In this document: positions 16,719 through 25,483 of the stretch, in pieces
Layout of the letters: each line of letters opens with the position of its first letter
Numbering within the stretch: the first letter of the stretch is position 1
Source of the DNA: CAZAPO01 sp044841755
Lineage (GTDB): Bacteria > Bacteroidota > Bacteroidia > Flavobacteriales > Flavobacteriaceae
Length of the DNA: 64,000 nucleotides
Assembly: GCA_044841755.1 (NCBI GenBank)
Contig: JAXOFM010000001.1
Coordinates: forward strand, 1,178,001 to 1,242,000
Direction: 5' to 3'
The notes under the pieces: generated by a model
What the model was told of the DNA's origin: nothing
Database searches by the model: none
What the model saw: only the letters and a program-made list of their open reading frames with translations
Made by a program: the position numbers and the translations under genes

Positions 16719-17804
16719 ATGCAAACAATTACCAAACTAGTGTTAATATTAGTAATCTCAGTTGTAAGTCTTAATCAAACTTATGCGCAAACAGATACTT
16801 CTGACACTTCAAAGATTTCAAAAATTGAAAGCCTTAAAGCTCAAAAGGAGCATATTAAACTTGAAGAACGCGAACTCTTAAAAGCTGAGGTGGAATCCAT
16901 TAATAAACGGTTAGATAGTGGAGAGATCACACAAGAAGAAGCTGAAAAACTTAAAAAAGAAGCTGCACAAAAAAGAGCTTTAAACATTGAGAATAGAATA
17001 GCAATAATAGACAATAAAATTGCACTCCTTCGGCGTAGTGAGGGTAATACCTTAAATACTGATGATGAAGATGGTTATATTTTCAGAATAGGAGGGAATA
17101 AAGATGAAAAAGATAACTTTATTTTCTTTGGGAAGAGAAGTCATGATAAACCAAGGCGTTATGATAGAAGAACCTCTAGCGATATGGTGTTAGCGTTTGG
17201 ATTGAACAACACACTTATTGACGGAGAGTCTTTAGACGATTCGCCCTATAAAATTGGAGGCTCGAGATTTTTTGAAATAGGTTGGGCTTGGAAAACCAGA
17301 GTGTTTAATAATTCAAATTGGTTGCGTTTAAAGTATGGTTGGTCAGTTCAAATTAATGGACTAAAACTAAAGGACAATATGTATTTTGTTCAGGACGGAG
17401 ATGAAACCAGACTTGAAGAGTTTCCAAATAACTTGAGCAAAGCAAAATTGAGTGTTTCTAATCTTGTATTCCCAGTTCACTTTGAGTTTGGACCTTCAAG
17501 AAGAATTGATAGAGAAAACTATTTTAGATATAGCACAAGACGTCAATTTAAAATGGGATTAGGTGGTTATGCTGGGTTTAATATTGGAACTAGACAAAAA
17601 TTAAAGTATACATCTGATGGCGATAAGGTGAAAGACAAAATAAAGCGCCATTATAACACCACAGATTTAGTGTATGGATTAAGCGGTTATTTCGCTTTTG
17701 ATGATACAGCAATCTATGTAAAATATGATATGTCGCCTTTATTTAAAGATCAAGCGATAGATCAAAACAATATATCCATAGGACTACGCTTTGATATGGA
17801 TTAA
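16719..17804 (+). CDS. Outer-membrane protein with coiled coil, unknown function
   Basis: A protein of 361 residues with a signal peptide (ITKLVLILVISVVSLNQTYAQ). A Lys/Glu-rich coiled coil follows to about residue 105 (KAEVESINKRLDSGEITQEEAEKL). The C-terminal 200 residues alternate aromatic and polar positions (FFEIGWAWKTRVFN, KYGWSVQING, SIGLRFDMD at the end), as expected for an outer-membrane beta barrel. It is the third gene of the sigma factor operon and may be the envelope target or sensor of that system. ATG at 16719 is preferred over the GTG just before it. No family name is recognised. Confidence 0.75.
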   Translation: MQTITKLVLILVISVVSLNQTYAQTDTSDTSKISKIESLKAQKEHIKLEERELLKAEVESINKRLDSGEITQEEAEKLKKEAAQKRALNIENRIAIIDNKIALLRRSEGNTLNTDDEDGYIFRIGGNKDEKDNFIFFGKRSHDKPRRYDRRTSSDMVLAFGLNNTLIDGESLDDSPYKIGGSRFFEIGWAWKTRVFNNSNWLRLKYGWSVQINGLKLKDNMYFVQDGDETRLEEFPNNLSKAKLSVSNLVFPVHFEFGPSRRIDRENYFRYSTRRQFKMGLGGYAGFNIGTRQKLKYTSDGDKVKDKIKRHYNTTDLVYGLSGYFAFDDTAIYVKYDMSPLFKDQAIDQNNISIGLRFDMD

Positions 17805-17834
17805 TACTGATTAACTAATTTGTTTTCGATTTTT

Positions 17835-17862
17835 AAAGCCATTGATTTTATCAGTGGCTTTT
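17835..17862 (+). terminator. Terminator of the sigma factor operon
   Basis: AAAGCCATTGAT (17835-17846) pairs with ATCAGTGGCTTT (17850-17861) through 12 base pairs including one G-T, with a three-base loop and a short T run. It separates the operon from dnaG. Confidence 0.75.
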
Positions 17863-17940
17863 CATAATTATGTCCTCTTAATATGTGTTTTAAAACATAA
17901 TTCATTTTACTTACTTTTACATTCTTCATTACGCGTTAAA

Positions 17941-19896
17941 ATGATATCGAAATCGACCATAGATAAAGTTTTTGAAACTGCTCGAGTAGAGGAGGTGATA
18001 GGCGATTTTGTAAACCTTAAGAAAGCAGGAAGTAATTTTAAAGGGTTAAGCCCTTTTAGTGAAGAGCGTACGCCTAGTTTTATGGTGTCTCCGGTAAAAC
18101 AGATTTGGAAAGATTTTTCTAGTGGTAAAGGGGGAACAGTGGTTTCTTTCTTAATGGAACATGAGCATTTTACCTATCCCGAAGCCATTAAGTACTTAGC
18201 AAAAAAGTACAATATAGAAATAGAAGAAACAGAGCAAACCGATGAGCAAAAGGAAATAGCAAGTGAACGTGAAAGCATGTATTTGGTAAGTGAATTTGCA
18301 AATACCTATTTTCAAAATACAATGCATAAAACAGATCAAGGAAGATCTATTGGTTTAAGCTATTTTAAAGAACGAGGGTTTAATGATGATACAATTGAAA
18401 AGTTTCAATTAGGATATTCGCTTGATGAGTGGCAAGCCTTTACAGATGAAGCGCTAGGTAAAGGGTATAATATAAAATATCTTGAAAAAACTGGACTCAC
18501 TATTGTTAAGGATGAGAAACACTTTGATCGTTTTAAAGGACGCGTAATGTTTCCTATCCATAGTATGTCTGGACGCGTACTTGGTTTTGGCGGACGTATT
18601 CTTGGGAATAATAAAAAAGCGGCTAAATATTTAAACTCTCCAGAGAGTGATATCTATCATAAAAGTAAAGTGCTCTATGGTATATATTATGCTAAGCAGA
18701 GTATTGCTAAAGAAGATAATTGCTATTTGGTTGAAGGTTATACAGATGTTATTCAATTTCACCAAAAGGGAATTAAGAACGTGGTTTCCTCTTCAGGAAC
18801 GGCGTTAACCTCAGAACAAATAAGACTAATAAATCGTCTTACAAAAAACATCACTGTTCTTTTTGATGGTGATGCTGCGGGGATTAGGGCATCACTGAGA
18901 GGAATAGATCTTATCCTTGAGCAAGGAATGAATGTGAAAGTTTGCACCTTTCCGGAAGGAGAAGATCCTGATAGCTTTGCAAAACAAAACTCTACCGAAG
19001 AGCTATCAATGTATTTAGATACCAATGCAAAAGACTTTATAGCATATAAAGCATCACTCTTAATGGAGGAAGCTAAGAACGATCCTGTTAAGAAAGCTTC
19101 ATTAATTAGGGATATGGTAATGAGTATCTCTAAGATTCCAGATAGAATTCAGAAAGAAATATATGTTCAGGAGTGTGCTCGAATTATGGATATTAGTGAG
19201 GACGTACTCTTTAGTACACTTGCACAAATTGGGAAGCGCGAATTAAATGAAGCTAACAAAGCAATAAAGAGAGAGCAGCAGGCTTTTGAAGTTGTAAAAG
19301 TTCAAGAAGCCAAAAAGAAAGTTGATGTTCAATATGAGTTAGAAAGAAAGATTATTGAATCACTTTTATTGTATGGTAATAGAACCGAAGATTTTGAGGA
19401 TTTAGTATTAAGAGAGAATGAAGATGGTGATTTAGAACTAGAACCTGTGGTGCATCAAGCTAAGGTTTTTGAAAAGATATACCTAGATCTTCAAGATGAC
19501 GAAATGGAATTTTCTAATGAGAATTTCAAGCTCTTATACTACACAATTATAGATACTCTAAATCAAGATGATAATTTTAGCCTTAAGAGTTTTGTGAGTC
19601 AAGTCGATCCTAAAATTGCTGACGAAGTCACTCATATTCTGATGAATGATGAGCGCTACAATTTACATGATTGGGAAAGTAAAAATATTTATCCTAAGAC
19701 TAAAACTCAAAGCGTTGCACAACTAGTAAGTGAAACTATTTTAAGTTTAAGATGTTTCTTAATTGAGCAAAAGGTGAATGAATTCAAGCTAGAAACTCAA
19801 AACGAATCCGCTAATTCTAAAACAATTTTGGAGGACGTAATGAATTACTCTAACCTAAAAATGTTGCTTTCAAGAAAGCTTAACCGAGTACTTTAA
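17941..19896 (+). CDS. dnaG: DNA primase without zinc-finger ligands
   Basis: DnaG makes RNA primers at the replication fork. With the ATG at 17941 it has 651 residues: an N-terminal CHC2-type domain (1-100), the catalytic core with Toprim motifs VEGYTDV near 266 and LFDGDAAG near 308, and a C-terminal helicase-binding part. The N-terminal fold is recognisable, but all four zinc ligands are replaced: CPFH reads SPFS (37-40) and CFGC reads DFSS (58-61). The same domain still has ERTPSF and GKGG. An upstream in-frame start at 17842 is rejected because it lies in the preceding terminator. The stop abuts the stop of the converging response regulator. Confidence 0.93.
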   Translation: MISKSTIDKVFETARVEEVIGDFVNLKKAGSNFKGLSPFSEERTPSFMVSPVKQIWKDFSSGKGGTVVSFLMEHEHFTYPEAIKYLAKKYNIEIEETEQTDEQKEIASERESMYLVSEFANTYFQNTMHKTDQGRSIGLSYFKERGFNDDTIEKFQLGYSLDEWQAFTDEALGKGYNIKYLEKTGLTIVKDEKHFDRFKGRVMFPIHSMSGRVLGFGGRILGNNKKAAKYLNSPESDIYHKSKVLYGIYYAKQSIAKEDNCYLVEGYTDVIQFHQKGIKNVVSSSGTALTSEQIRLINRLTKNITVLFDGDAAGIRASLRGIDLILEQGMNVKVCTFPEGEDPDSFAKQNSTEELSMYLDTNAKDFIAYKASLLMEEAKNDPVKKASLIRDMVMSISKIPDRIQKEIYVQECARIMDISEDVLFSTLAQIGKRELNEANKAIKREQQAFEVVKVQEAKKKVDVQYELERKIIESLLLYGNRTEDFEDLVLRENEDGDLELEPVVHQAKVFEKIYLDLQDDEMEFSNENFKLLYYTIIDTLNQDDNFSLKSFVSQVDPKIADEVTHILMNDERYNLHDWESKNIYPKTKTQSVAQLVSETILSLRCFLIEQKVNEFKLETQNESANSKTILEDVMNYSNLKMLLSRKLNRVL

Positions 19897-20526
19897 TTAT
19901 CCAAGCTCTAAATGTCTTGCCTGATTAACTAAATCAACTAAATTAGTAACATTTAGTTTCTTCATTAATCTAGCTTTGTATGTACTTACAGTCTTTTCAT
20001 TAATGTCTAGCTCTAATGCTATTTCCTTATTACGTCTACCAGAAGACAGTAATTTTAATACTTCAACTTCACGAGTAGATAGTTTTTTGTACAGTCTGCT
20101 AGGTTTGTTTCCGCGTTCATCAAACGCCAAACGTTGAGCCAGATCATTACTAATATAAATACCACCATTATATACTTTGAGTATGGCATCTTTAATGGTT
20201 TGTGTGCTTACGGTCTTAGCTAAATAACCAGAAGCACCTGCTTTAATCGTACTTACAGCATAAATTTCTTCAGGATGTGTACTAAACATAATAACCTTCA
20301 CATCACTGTATTCCTTCTTTAATGTTCTAAGGGCTGTAATTCCGTTAAGTTCAGGTAAGTCGATTTCTGAGAGAACAACATCAACATCATTATGTCCAAC
20401 AAAATCAAAAAGCTCTTTTCCAGTGGTTACACTGCCAATAACCTTAATATCTGGCGAAGTGTCAAAAAGCATTTTGAGTCCGGTTCTAATGATAGGGTGA
20501 TGATCTGCAACCAATACCTTAATCAT
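19897..20526 (-). CDS. LuxR/NarL-type response regulator with atypical receiver
   Basis: A 209-residue protein with a receiver domain (1-120) and a C-terminal LuxR helix-turn-helix (LSTREVEVLKLLSSG at about 147, then KEIALELDINEKTVSTY). In the receiver, the phosphoacceptor aspartate is replaced by Glu54 (VVLSEIDLP) and the second acidic-pocket residue is His9 (ADHHP). The conserved Ser/Thr (FST) and Lys (YLAK) remain. Glutamate can mimic a phosphorylated aspartate, so the protein may be constitutively active or controlled in another way. There is no histidine kinase gene beside it. It converges with dnaG. Confidence 0.92.
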   Translation of the reverse strand: MIKVLVADHHPIIRTGLKMLFDTSPDIKVIGSVTTGKELFDFVGHNDVDVVLSEIDLPELNGITALRTLKKEYSDVKVIMFSTHPEEIYAVSTIKAGASGYLAKTVSTQTIKDAILKVYNGGIYISNDLAQRLAFDERGNKPSRLYKKLSTREVEVLKLLSSGRRNKEIALELDINEKTVSTYKARLMKKLNVTNLVDLVNQARHLELG

Positions 20527-20655
20527 GATCAGTGTTTTTTAATTAATAATTAGGAAGCATAAACTTAAATAGTTAAGTCTATAGATTAATGTGGAGATAG
20601 CTTAAAGTTACGAAAAATTGTGTGAAAAGCCTTATTTTGACGTCAATTTTCCTTT

Positions 20656-21447
20656 TTAGTGTCTATATTTTTCTGGGATCTCGCATACAGGAATAGGAAT
20701 CATTTTATGCTTATTGGCTGAGTTATAGCGTTTAAAAATTTTAAAAACTTCTTTTTCTCTACCATTAAAATCATTGGCTGTTTTTCCTTTGTTATCCATA
20801 TTCATGGCCCATTCTAATTCGTCGTAATTGGCGCCTATTTGGTCTTCGTCACTTCTTGCGTCTCCAAAAAGACCATCACTTGGAGCAGCTTTCATTATAG
20901 ACTCTGGAACTTCTAAATACCCACCAACTTTATAGACTTCAGATTTTAATAAATCGGCAATTGGACTCAAATCAACTCCTCCATCTCCATACTTGGTATA
21001 AAACCCAACTCCAAAGTCTTCAACTTTATTTCCCGTTCCTGCAACCAACATTCCTAATAAACCAGCATGGTAATAAAGGGTGGTCATTCGTAATCGAGCT
21101 CTAGTATTAGCTAATGCCATATCTACAACTTCTTGCTTTCCATCAAGAGAAACCTCTGTTTTAAATTCTTCAAATACTGGAGTAAGATCTATTCTCGCAT
21201 CTTTAACATTTGGGTAGCGTTGCTTTAATCCTTTAATATGTTCTTGAGCTCTGGTTACATGACTTTTTGCTTGATGTATAGGCATTTCAAGGCATAATAC
21301 ATCTAAGCCAGTTTCGGCACAAAGAGTTGATGTTACAGCAGAGTCTATTCCTCCAGATACTCCAACTACAAAACCATTTACGCTTGCATTTTCAGCATAT
21401 TCTTTAAGCCATTTTATAATATGTTGAGTTACTTTTTCAGTATTCAT
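20656..21447 (-). CDS. nadE: NAD synthetase, ammonia-dependent
   Basis: NadE adenylates nicotinate adenine dinucleotide and amidates it to NAD. The 263-residue protein lacks the nitrilase-type glutaminase domain, so it uses free ammonia. The PP-loop motif VSGGIDSAV is near residue 26, and VEDFGVGFYTKYGDGGVDLSPIADL is the conserved middle segment. The ATG at 21447 (MNTEKVTQ) is chosen rather than an upstream one at 21492, because a TACTTTTG -7 element occupies 21490-21497. It is divergent from gldB, an arrangement common in Flavobacteriia. Confidence 0.95.
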   Translation of the reverse strand: MNTEKVTQHIIKWLKEYAENASVNGFVVGVSGGIDSAVTSTLCAETGLDVLCLEMPIHQAKSHVTRAQEHIKGLKQRYPNVKDARIDLTPVFEEFKTEVSLDGKQEVVDMALANTRARLRMTTLYYHAGLLGMLVAGTGNKVEDFGVGFYTKYGDGGVDLSPIADLLKSEVYKVGGYLEVPESIMKAAPSDGLFGDARSDEDQIGANYDELEWAMNMDNKGKTANDFNGREKEVFKIFKRYNSANKHKMIPIPVCEIPEKYRH

Positions 21448-21554
21448 TTTAATAAGGATTTTAAAACAAAGAATAGTACCTTTGCCCAACAAAAGTAAAC
21501 CAATAGGATAATTATTAAAAATTAAAATCGTTTAAGTTTGATATCCTAATTCTT

Positions 21555-22517
21555 ATGAACAGATTCCCTGCTATTTTCCTTTTTATTTATTTGGTTGTAA
21601 TGTCTTGTAATAGTGAAAGCAAGTTAGAAAAAACCATTTCAAAAATTGATATAGACCTTGTTGTAGAACGTTTTGATCAAGCTTTTACTAATGCTACTGC
21701 TCAAGATTTACCAAAGCTGAAAGAAACGTATCCTTTTATGTTCTCAAAAAGGTTTCATGATTCTATTTGGTTGAATAGGATGAAGGATACTTTACAAATA
21801 GCCCTTAGTAATGAAGTTGAAAAAGCTCATGGAAATTTAGGGCAAACCGAACTAGAAATTGAAAATTTATTTAAGCATTTAAAATACTATTATAAAGCGT
21901 TTAAAACTCCTAGAGTTATTACAGTTGCTGAATATGTAGATTATAGAAATAAGACAATTGTTACAGATTCTATAGTTTTAATTTCTCTTACTAATTATTT
22001 AGGAGCAGATCATGAATACTATCAAAACATTCATCAATATGTTGCCGAAAACTTAAAACCAGATCAAGTGGTTCCAGATTTGGCAGATAATTATGCAAGA
22101 AAGAGTATTTATCAAAATAGAAGGAAAACTTTACTTGATGAAATGATCTATTCTGGGAAGGTCTTATATTTTAAAGATATGATGTTGCCTACTATGAGTG
22201 ATGAAAGGAAAATTGGTTATACTACTAATGAATTAGAATGGGCGAGTTTGAATGAAGAGAGTATTTGGCAATATTTTATAGAACGTGAGCTTTTGTTTAG
22301 TACAGATAACAAACTTCCGGGAAGATTTATTAATCCAGCTCCATTTACCAAGTTCAATTTGGAACTCGACAGTGAATCTCCAGGTAGACTAGGACAATAT
22401 TTAGGTTGGCAGATAGTGAGAGCTTATGCTGATAATAATGAGGCATCGTTGCAAGATATTTTAAGTTTAGATGCCGAAACACTTTTTAATAATTCAAAAT
22501 TCAAACCAAGAAAATAA
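21555..22517 (+). CDS. gldB: Gliding motility lipoprotein GldB
   Basis: GldB is a lipoprotein required for gliding and colony spreading. The 320-residue protein has a lipoprotein signal ending VVMSC (Cys18). The mature part shows the family's conserved DIDLVVERFDQAF start, the LPKLKETYPFMF segment and the late NEESIWQYFIERELLF. The family has a peptidase-like fold of unknown biochemical function. It overlaps gldC by one base, and the pair is a standard flavobacterial unit. A lone TAAGTTTG at 21533-21540 may be its -7 element. Confidence 0.93.
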   Translation: MNRFPAIFLFIYLVVMSCNSESKLEKTISKIDIDLVVERFDQAFTNATAQDLPKLKETYPFMFSKRFHDSIWLNRMKDTLQIALSNEVEKAHGNLGQTELEIENLFKHLKYYYKAFKTPRVITVAEYVDYRNKTIVTDSIVLISLTNYLGADHEYYQNIHQYVAENLKPDQVVPDLADNYARKSIYQNRRKTLLDEMIYSGKVLYFKDMMLPTMSDERKIGYTTNELEWASLNEESIWQYFIERELLFSTDNKLPGRFINPAPFTKFNLELDSESPGRLGQYLGWQIVRAYADNNEASLQDILSLDAETLFNNSKFKPRK

Positions 22518-22849
22518 TGGCTGTAAAAACTTCAAAAATTGAGTTAAATGTAGGGTTAGATGACAACAGAGTTCCAGAAAAATTAAACTGGACAGCTGAA
22601 GATGGAGGTATTAAGAACGAAGAAGCCAAAGCAATGTTACTTTCTGTTTGGGATCATAAAGCTAAGGAAACACTTCGTATTGATCTTTGGACCAAAGATA
22701 TGCCTGTTGATGAAATGAAACAGTTCTTTCATCAAACATTAACTGCAATGAGTGACACTTTTTTAAGAGCAACACAAGACGAAAAAATGTCGGCTACAAT
22801 GAAAGATTTTTGCGACTATTTTGCTGAAAAATTAGAGCTAAAGAAATAA
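22517..22849 (+). CDS. gldC: Gliding motility protein GldC
   Basis: A protein of 110 residues without signal or membrane segment, cytoplasmic by sequence. Conserved features are the N-terminal SKIELNVGLDDNRVPEKL and the following WTAEDGG. GldC is reported to aid gliding, and its loss weakens but does not abolish movement in the model species. It follows gldB with a one-base overlap and faces the converging esterase gene with two bases between stops. Confidence 0.93.
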   Translation: MAVKTSKIELNVGLDDNRVPEKLNWTAEDGGIKNEEAKAMLLSVWDHKAKETLRIDLWTKDMPVDEMKQFFHQTLTAMSDTFLRATQDEKMSATMKDFCDYFAEKLELKK

Positions 22850-22851
22850 TT

Positions 22852-24099
22852 TTAATTCTTTTTTTCTAGAGACTCAACCCTTCCTTTGTAATAATCACTT
22901 CGGTCTATACTATAAGCTTTCCTAGCAAATTTTAAGGCTGATTTAAAGTCATTTTCTGCTTCATAAAACTCTGCCATAGAATCATGAATGTTAGCACTTT
23001 CAGGGTAATATTTAACACCTAACTCAAAGAACATTTTAGACTTGTCTTTTTTCTCCATATGTGTATACATATATCCAAGTCCGTTGAATAAATCTTCTGG
23101 ATAGGGAGGAACAGCATAGCCAAAATGAGATTGAAGTTTATTAGCTCTATAATTAATTATTTCGAGCAAATCATCTTTTGAGGTTTCAGGTGAATTGAAT
23201 TTGTCCATATGCTCCATTTCGTACCATTGGAAAAGTGACTTTAGACCATCTAAGATTGAAGGTAACGGAACGGTTCCGTGTAGGTCTTTTGGATAAAATT
23301 TCCAATCGAATTCTAGACCGCTATTGTTGTTGTTTTTAACTAGGTTAGACAATTGAATTATTGAGCGTGCAAACAATGTATAATCTGAGGTGTCTTCCAT
23401 AACATTGTCAATTGTTATTTCAGAATTTTGCATGTGAAGCTGGCCGCTTAGTGATACAAATAAAGATTTACTGTTAAAATTTGTTTGCTTTAAAATATCT
23501 TCGGCTTGCTTTAAAAGTTTTTGATCGTCCCAGTACAAAGTAGGATCAATTGCTAAATAATTTGAAAATAATTTCGGATGATGAATTAGTGTGTTTATGG
23601 TGAATAAACCTGCATAAGAATGACCAATTAAGGTTCTATAACTGGTAACTGCATAGTTGCTTTCTACATAAGGGATTAACTCTTCTTCAATAAATTTCAA
23701 GAAATTATCTGATTCACCATTTTCTTCAGTAAAAGGCATTCCGAACTTGGTTGTTATTTTAGTAGGAGTTAGATCTCGGGTTCTATTTTTATTATTGGAA
23801 ATTGCTACCAATATCATTTCTGGTAAATAGCCGCCATGATAAAATTCGTAAACAGTATTTACTGCTGGAAGAAGTACTCTTCCATCTAAAATATAAATCG
23901 TAGGGTATTTTCTGTTATTATCTGGAGAATAGCTATTAGGTAGTTGAATGTGAATCTCTCTATAATCGTTCAAAGCATTAGAATAAATGCTATCCTTAAC
24001 TCCAATTTTTTGCAAAAATGTTTGGTCTTGAGCACTTAATTGAAAAGTGAATAAGCTTAAAATAGCTATAAGCAATAGTTGTAATCTTTGGTTGGTCAT
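22852..24099 (-). CDS. Secreted esterase-like alpha/beta hydrolase with TPR tail
   Basis: A 415-residue exported protein. A signal peptide (LLLIAILSLFTFQLSAQ) precedes an esterase D-type alpha/beta hydrolase domain (about 35-300) with the nucleophile elbow GHSYAG near residue 158 and a later KDLHGTVPLPS containing a candidate catalytic histidine. From about residue 335 two TPR-like helix pairs follow (FNGLGYMYTHMEKKDKSKMFFELGVKYYPES). This resembles ferric enterobactin-esterase-type enzymes (PF00756) found in Bacteroidota, but the substrate is unknown. It is monocistronic and divergent from the PLP enzyme gene. Confidence 0.85.
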   Translation of the reverse strand: MTNQRLQLLLIAILSLFTFQLSAQDQTFLQKIGVKDSIYSNALNDYREIHIQLPNSYSPDNNRKYPTIYILDGRVLLPAVNTVYEFYHGGYLPEMILVAISNNKNRTRDLTPTKITTKFGMPFTEENGESDNFLKFIEEELIPYVESNYAVTSYRTLIGHSYAGLFTINTLIHHPKLFSNYLAIDPTLYWDDQKLLKQAEDILKQTNFNSKSLFVSLSGQLHMQNSEITIDNVMEDTSDYTLFARSIIQLSNLVKNNNNSGLEFDWKFYPKDLHGTVPLPSILDGLKSLFQWYEMEHMDKFNSPETSKDDLLEIINYRANKLQSHFGYAVPPYPEDLFNGLGYMYTHMEKKDKSKMFFELGVKYYPESANIHDSMAEFYEAENDFKSALKFARKAYSIDRSDYYKGRVESLEKKN

Positions 24100-24220
24100 G
24101 ATATTTTGTTCAAAAATTTAATCACAAGGTTCAATCAATAAGTATGCCATAATAATTGTTTTTCATTAAAGATAAATGAAGCGTTTCATAATTCACTATC
24201 TTTAAGAAAATCTAACCACA

Positions 24221-25483
24221 ATGAAAAAACGTGATTTCCTAAAGAACATGTCACTAGCTGTTTTGGGAGCCCCTTTATATGGAAGTACCTTAGCCTCTTG
24301 TATAGAAGATACAGCCAATACGACAGCAAAACAATTGGCCAGTAAAGAAGATTTTTGGCTCAAAGTACGACAAGATTATAAGTTAAAACCAGATTATATT
24401 AATCTGGAAAGCGGTTACTATAATATTATTCCTCAACCTACTTTGAATGCAATGATTGAGCATGCAAAATTGGTTAATTATCAAGGTTCTTATTATATGC
24501 GTACTGTACAATGGGAGAACAAAAAGCGGATGACAGAAAAGCTAGCTGCAATTGTTGGGAGTACAGCTAAGAATGTAATTATCACAAGAAATACAACAGA
24601 GTCTTTAGATATGGTTATTAAAGGAATGGACTGGGAAGAAGGTGATGAAGCAGTTTATGCTGAGCAAGACTATGGAGCTATGAAAGTAATGTTTGAGCAG
24701 GTTTCAAAACGTTTTGGAACTAAAAATGTAGTGGTTTCAGTGCCAAATCATCCAAAATCTGATGAGGAGATTGTTGAGTTGTATGCTAGAGCAATTACAC
24801 CAAAGACAAAATTGCTTATGGTGTGCCACATGATTAACATCACAGGCCATATTTTGCCAATTAAGAAAATTTGCCAAATGGCACATAGCAAGGGTGTTCA
24901 AGTGATGGTTGATGGGGCACATTGTGTAGGTCATTTTAGATTTAACATTGAAGATTTAGAATGTGATTATTATGGTTCCAGTTTGCATAAATGGTTAGCA
25001 GTTCCATTAGGAACAGGCTTATTATACGTTAAAGATGAACATATAGATACTTTATGGCCTTTATTAGCTGAACATCATCGTGAACCTGGTGACATATCAA
25101 GATTAAACCATATAGGAACACATCCAGTTCATCATGATCTCACTATTGAAAATGCTATTGAATATTATAATATGTTAGAGGCAGAAAGAAAGGAAGAACG
25201 ACTAAGATATTTGCAAGAGTATTGGTCAAGTAAAGTTAGAAGCCATCCTAACATAGTTCTTAATACACCTGAAGAATCGCATCGTGCTTGCGGAATTGCC
25301 AATGTTGGTATAAAAGGAATGAAACCAGGAGAAATGGCTAAACGATTGTTAGATGAATTTCAAATTTTCACGGTTGCCATAAATAATACTAATGTGAAAG
25401 GATGTAGAATCACACCTAATGTATTTACAACAACAGAAGAACTAGATATTTTTGTGAATGCATTAAAGGAAATGGCTGCTTAA
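24221..25483 (+). CDS. Class V aminotransferase-fold enzyme with lipoprotein-type signal
   Basis: A 420-residue PLP enzyme of the cysteine desulfurase/isopenicillin-N-epimerase-like class. The N terminus reads KKRDFLKNMSLAVLG and then TLASC (Cys27), combining a KR variant of the Tat motif with a lipobox, so export as a folded lipoprotein is likely. The PLP lysine lies in YYGSSLHKWLAVPLGTG near residue 256, preceded by VDGAHCVGH. The reaction cannot be predicted. The gene ends in a 4-base overlap with the converging lipoprotein gene. Confidence 0.87.
   Translation: MKKRDFLKNMSLAVLGAPLYGSTLASCIEDTANTTAKQLASKEDFWLKVRQDYKLKPDYINLESGYYNIIPQPTLNAMIEHAKLVNYQGSYYMRTVQWENKKRMTEKLAAIVGSTAKNVIITRNTTESLDMVIKGMDWEEGDEAVYAEQDYGAMKVMFEQVSKRFGTKNVVVSVPNHPKSDEEIVELYARAITPKTKLLMVCHMINITGHILPIKKICQMAHSKGVQVMVDGAHCVGHFRFNIEDLECDYYGSSLHKWLAVPLGTGLLYVKDEHIDTLWPLLAEHHREPGDISRLNHIGTHPVHHDLTIENAIEYYNMLEAERKEERLRYLQEYWSSKVRSHPNIVLNTPEESHRACGIANVGIKGMKPGEMAKRLLDEFQIFTVAINNTNVKGCRITPNVFTTTEELDIFVNALKEMAA

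Noticed and set aside
17842..17940. Longer N terminus of dnaG beginning at 17842
   Set aside because: It would start inside the stem of the terminator at 17835-17862, and the family alignment begins at the ATG at 17941.
20637..20646. Palindrome TTGACGTCAA downstream of nadE
   Set aside because: Only 10 bases, about 110 bases before the response regulator, with no promoter nearby. Kept as unexplained, not claimed as an operator.
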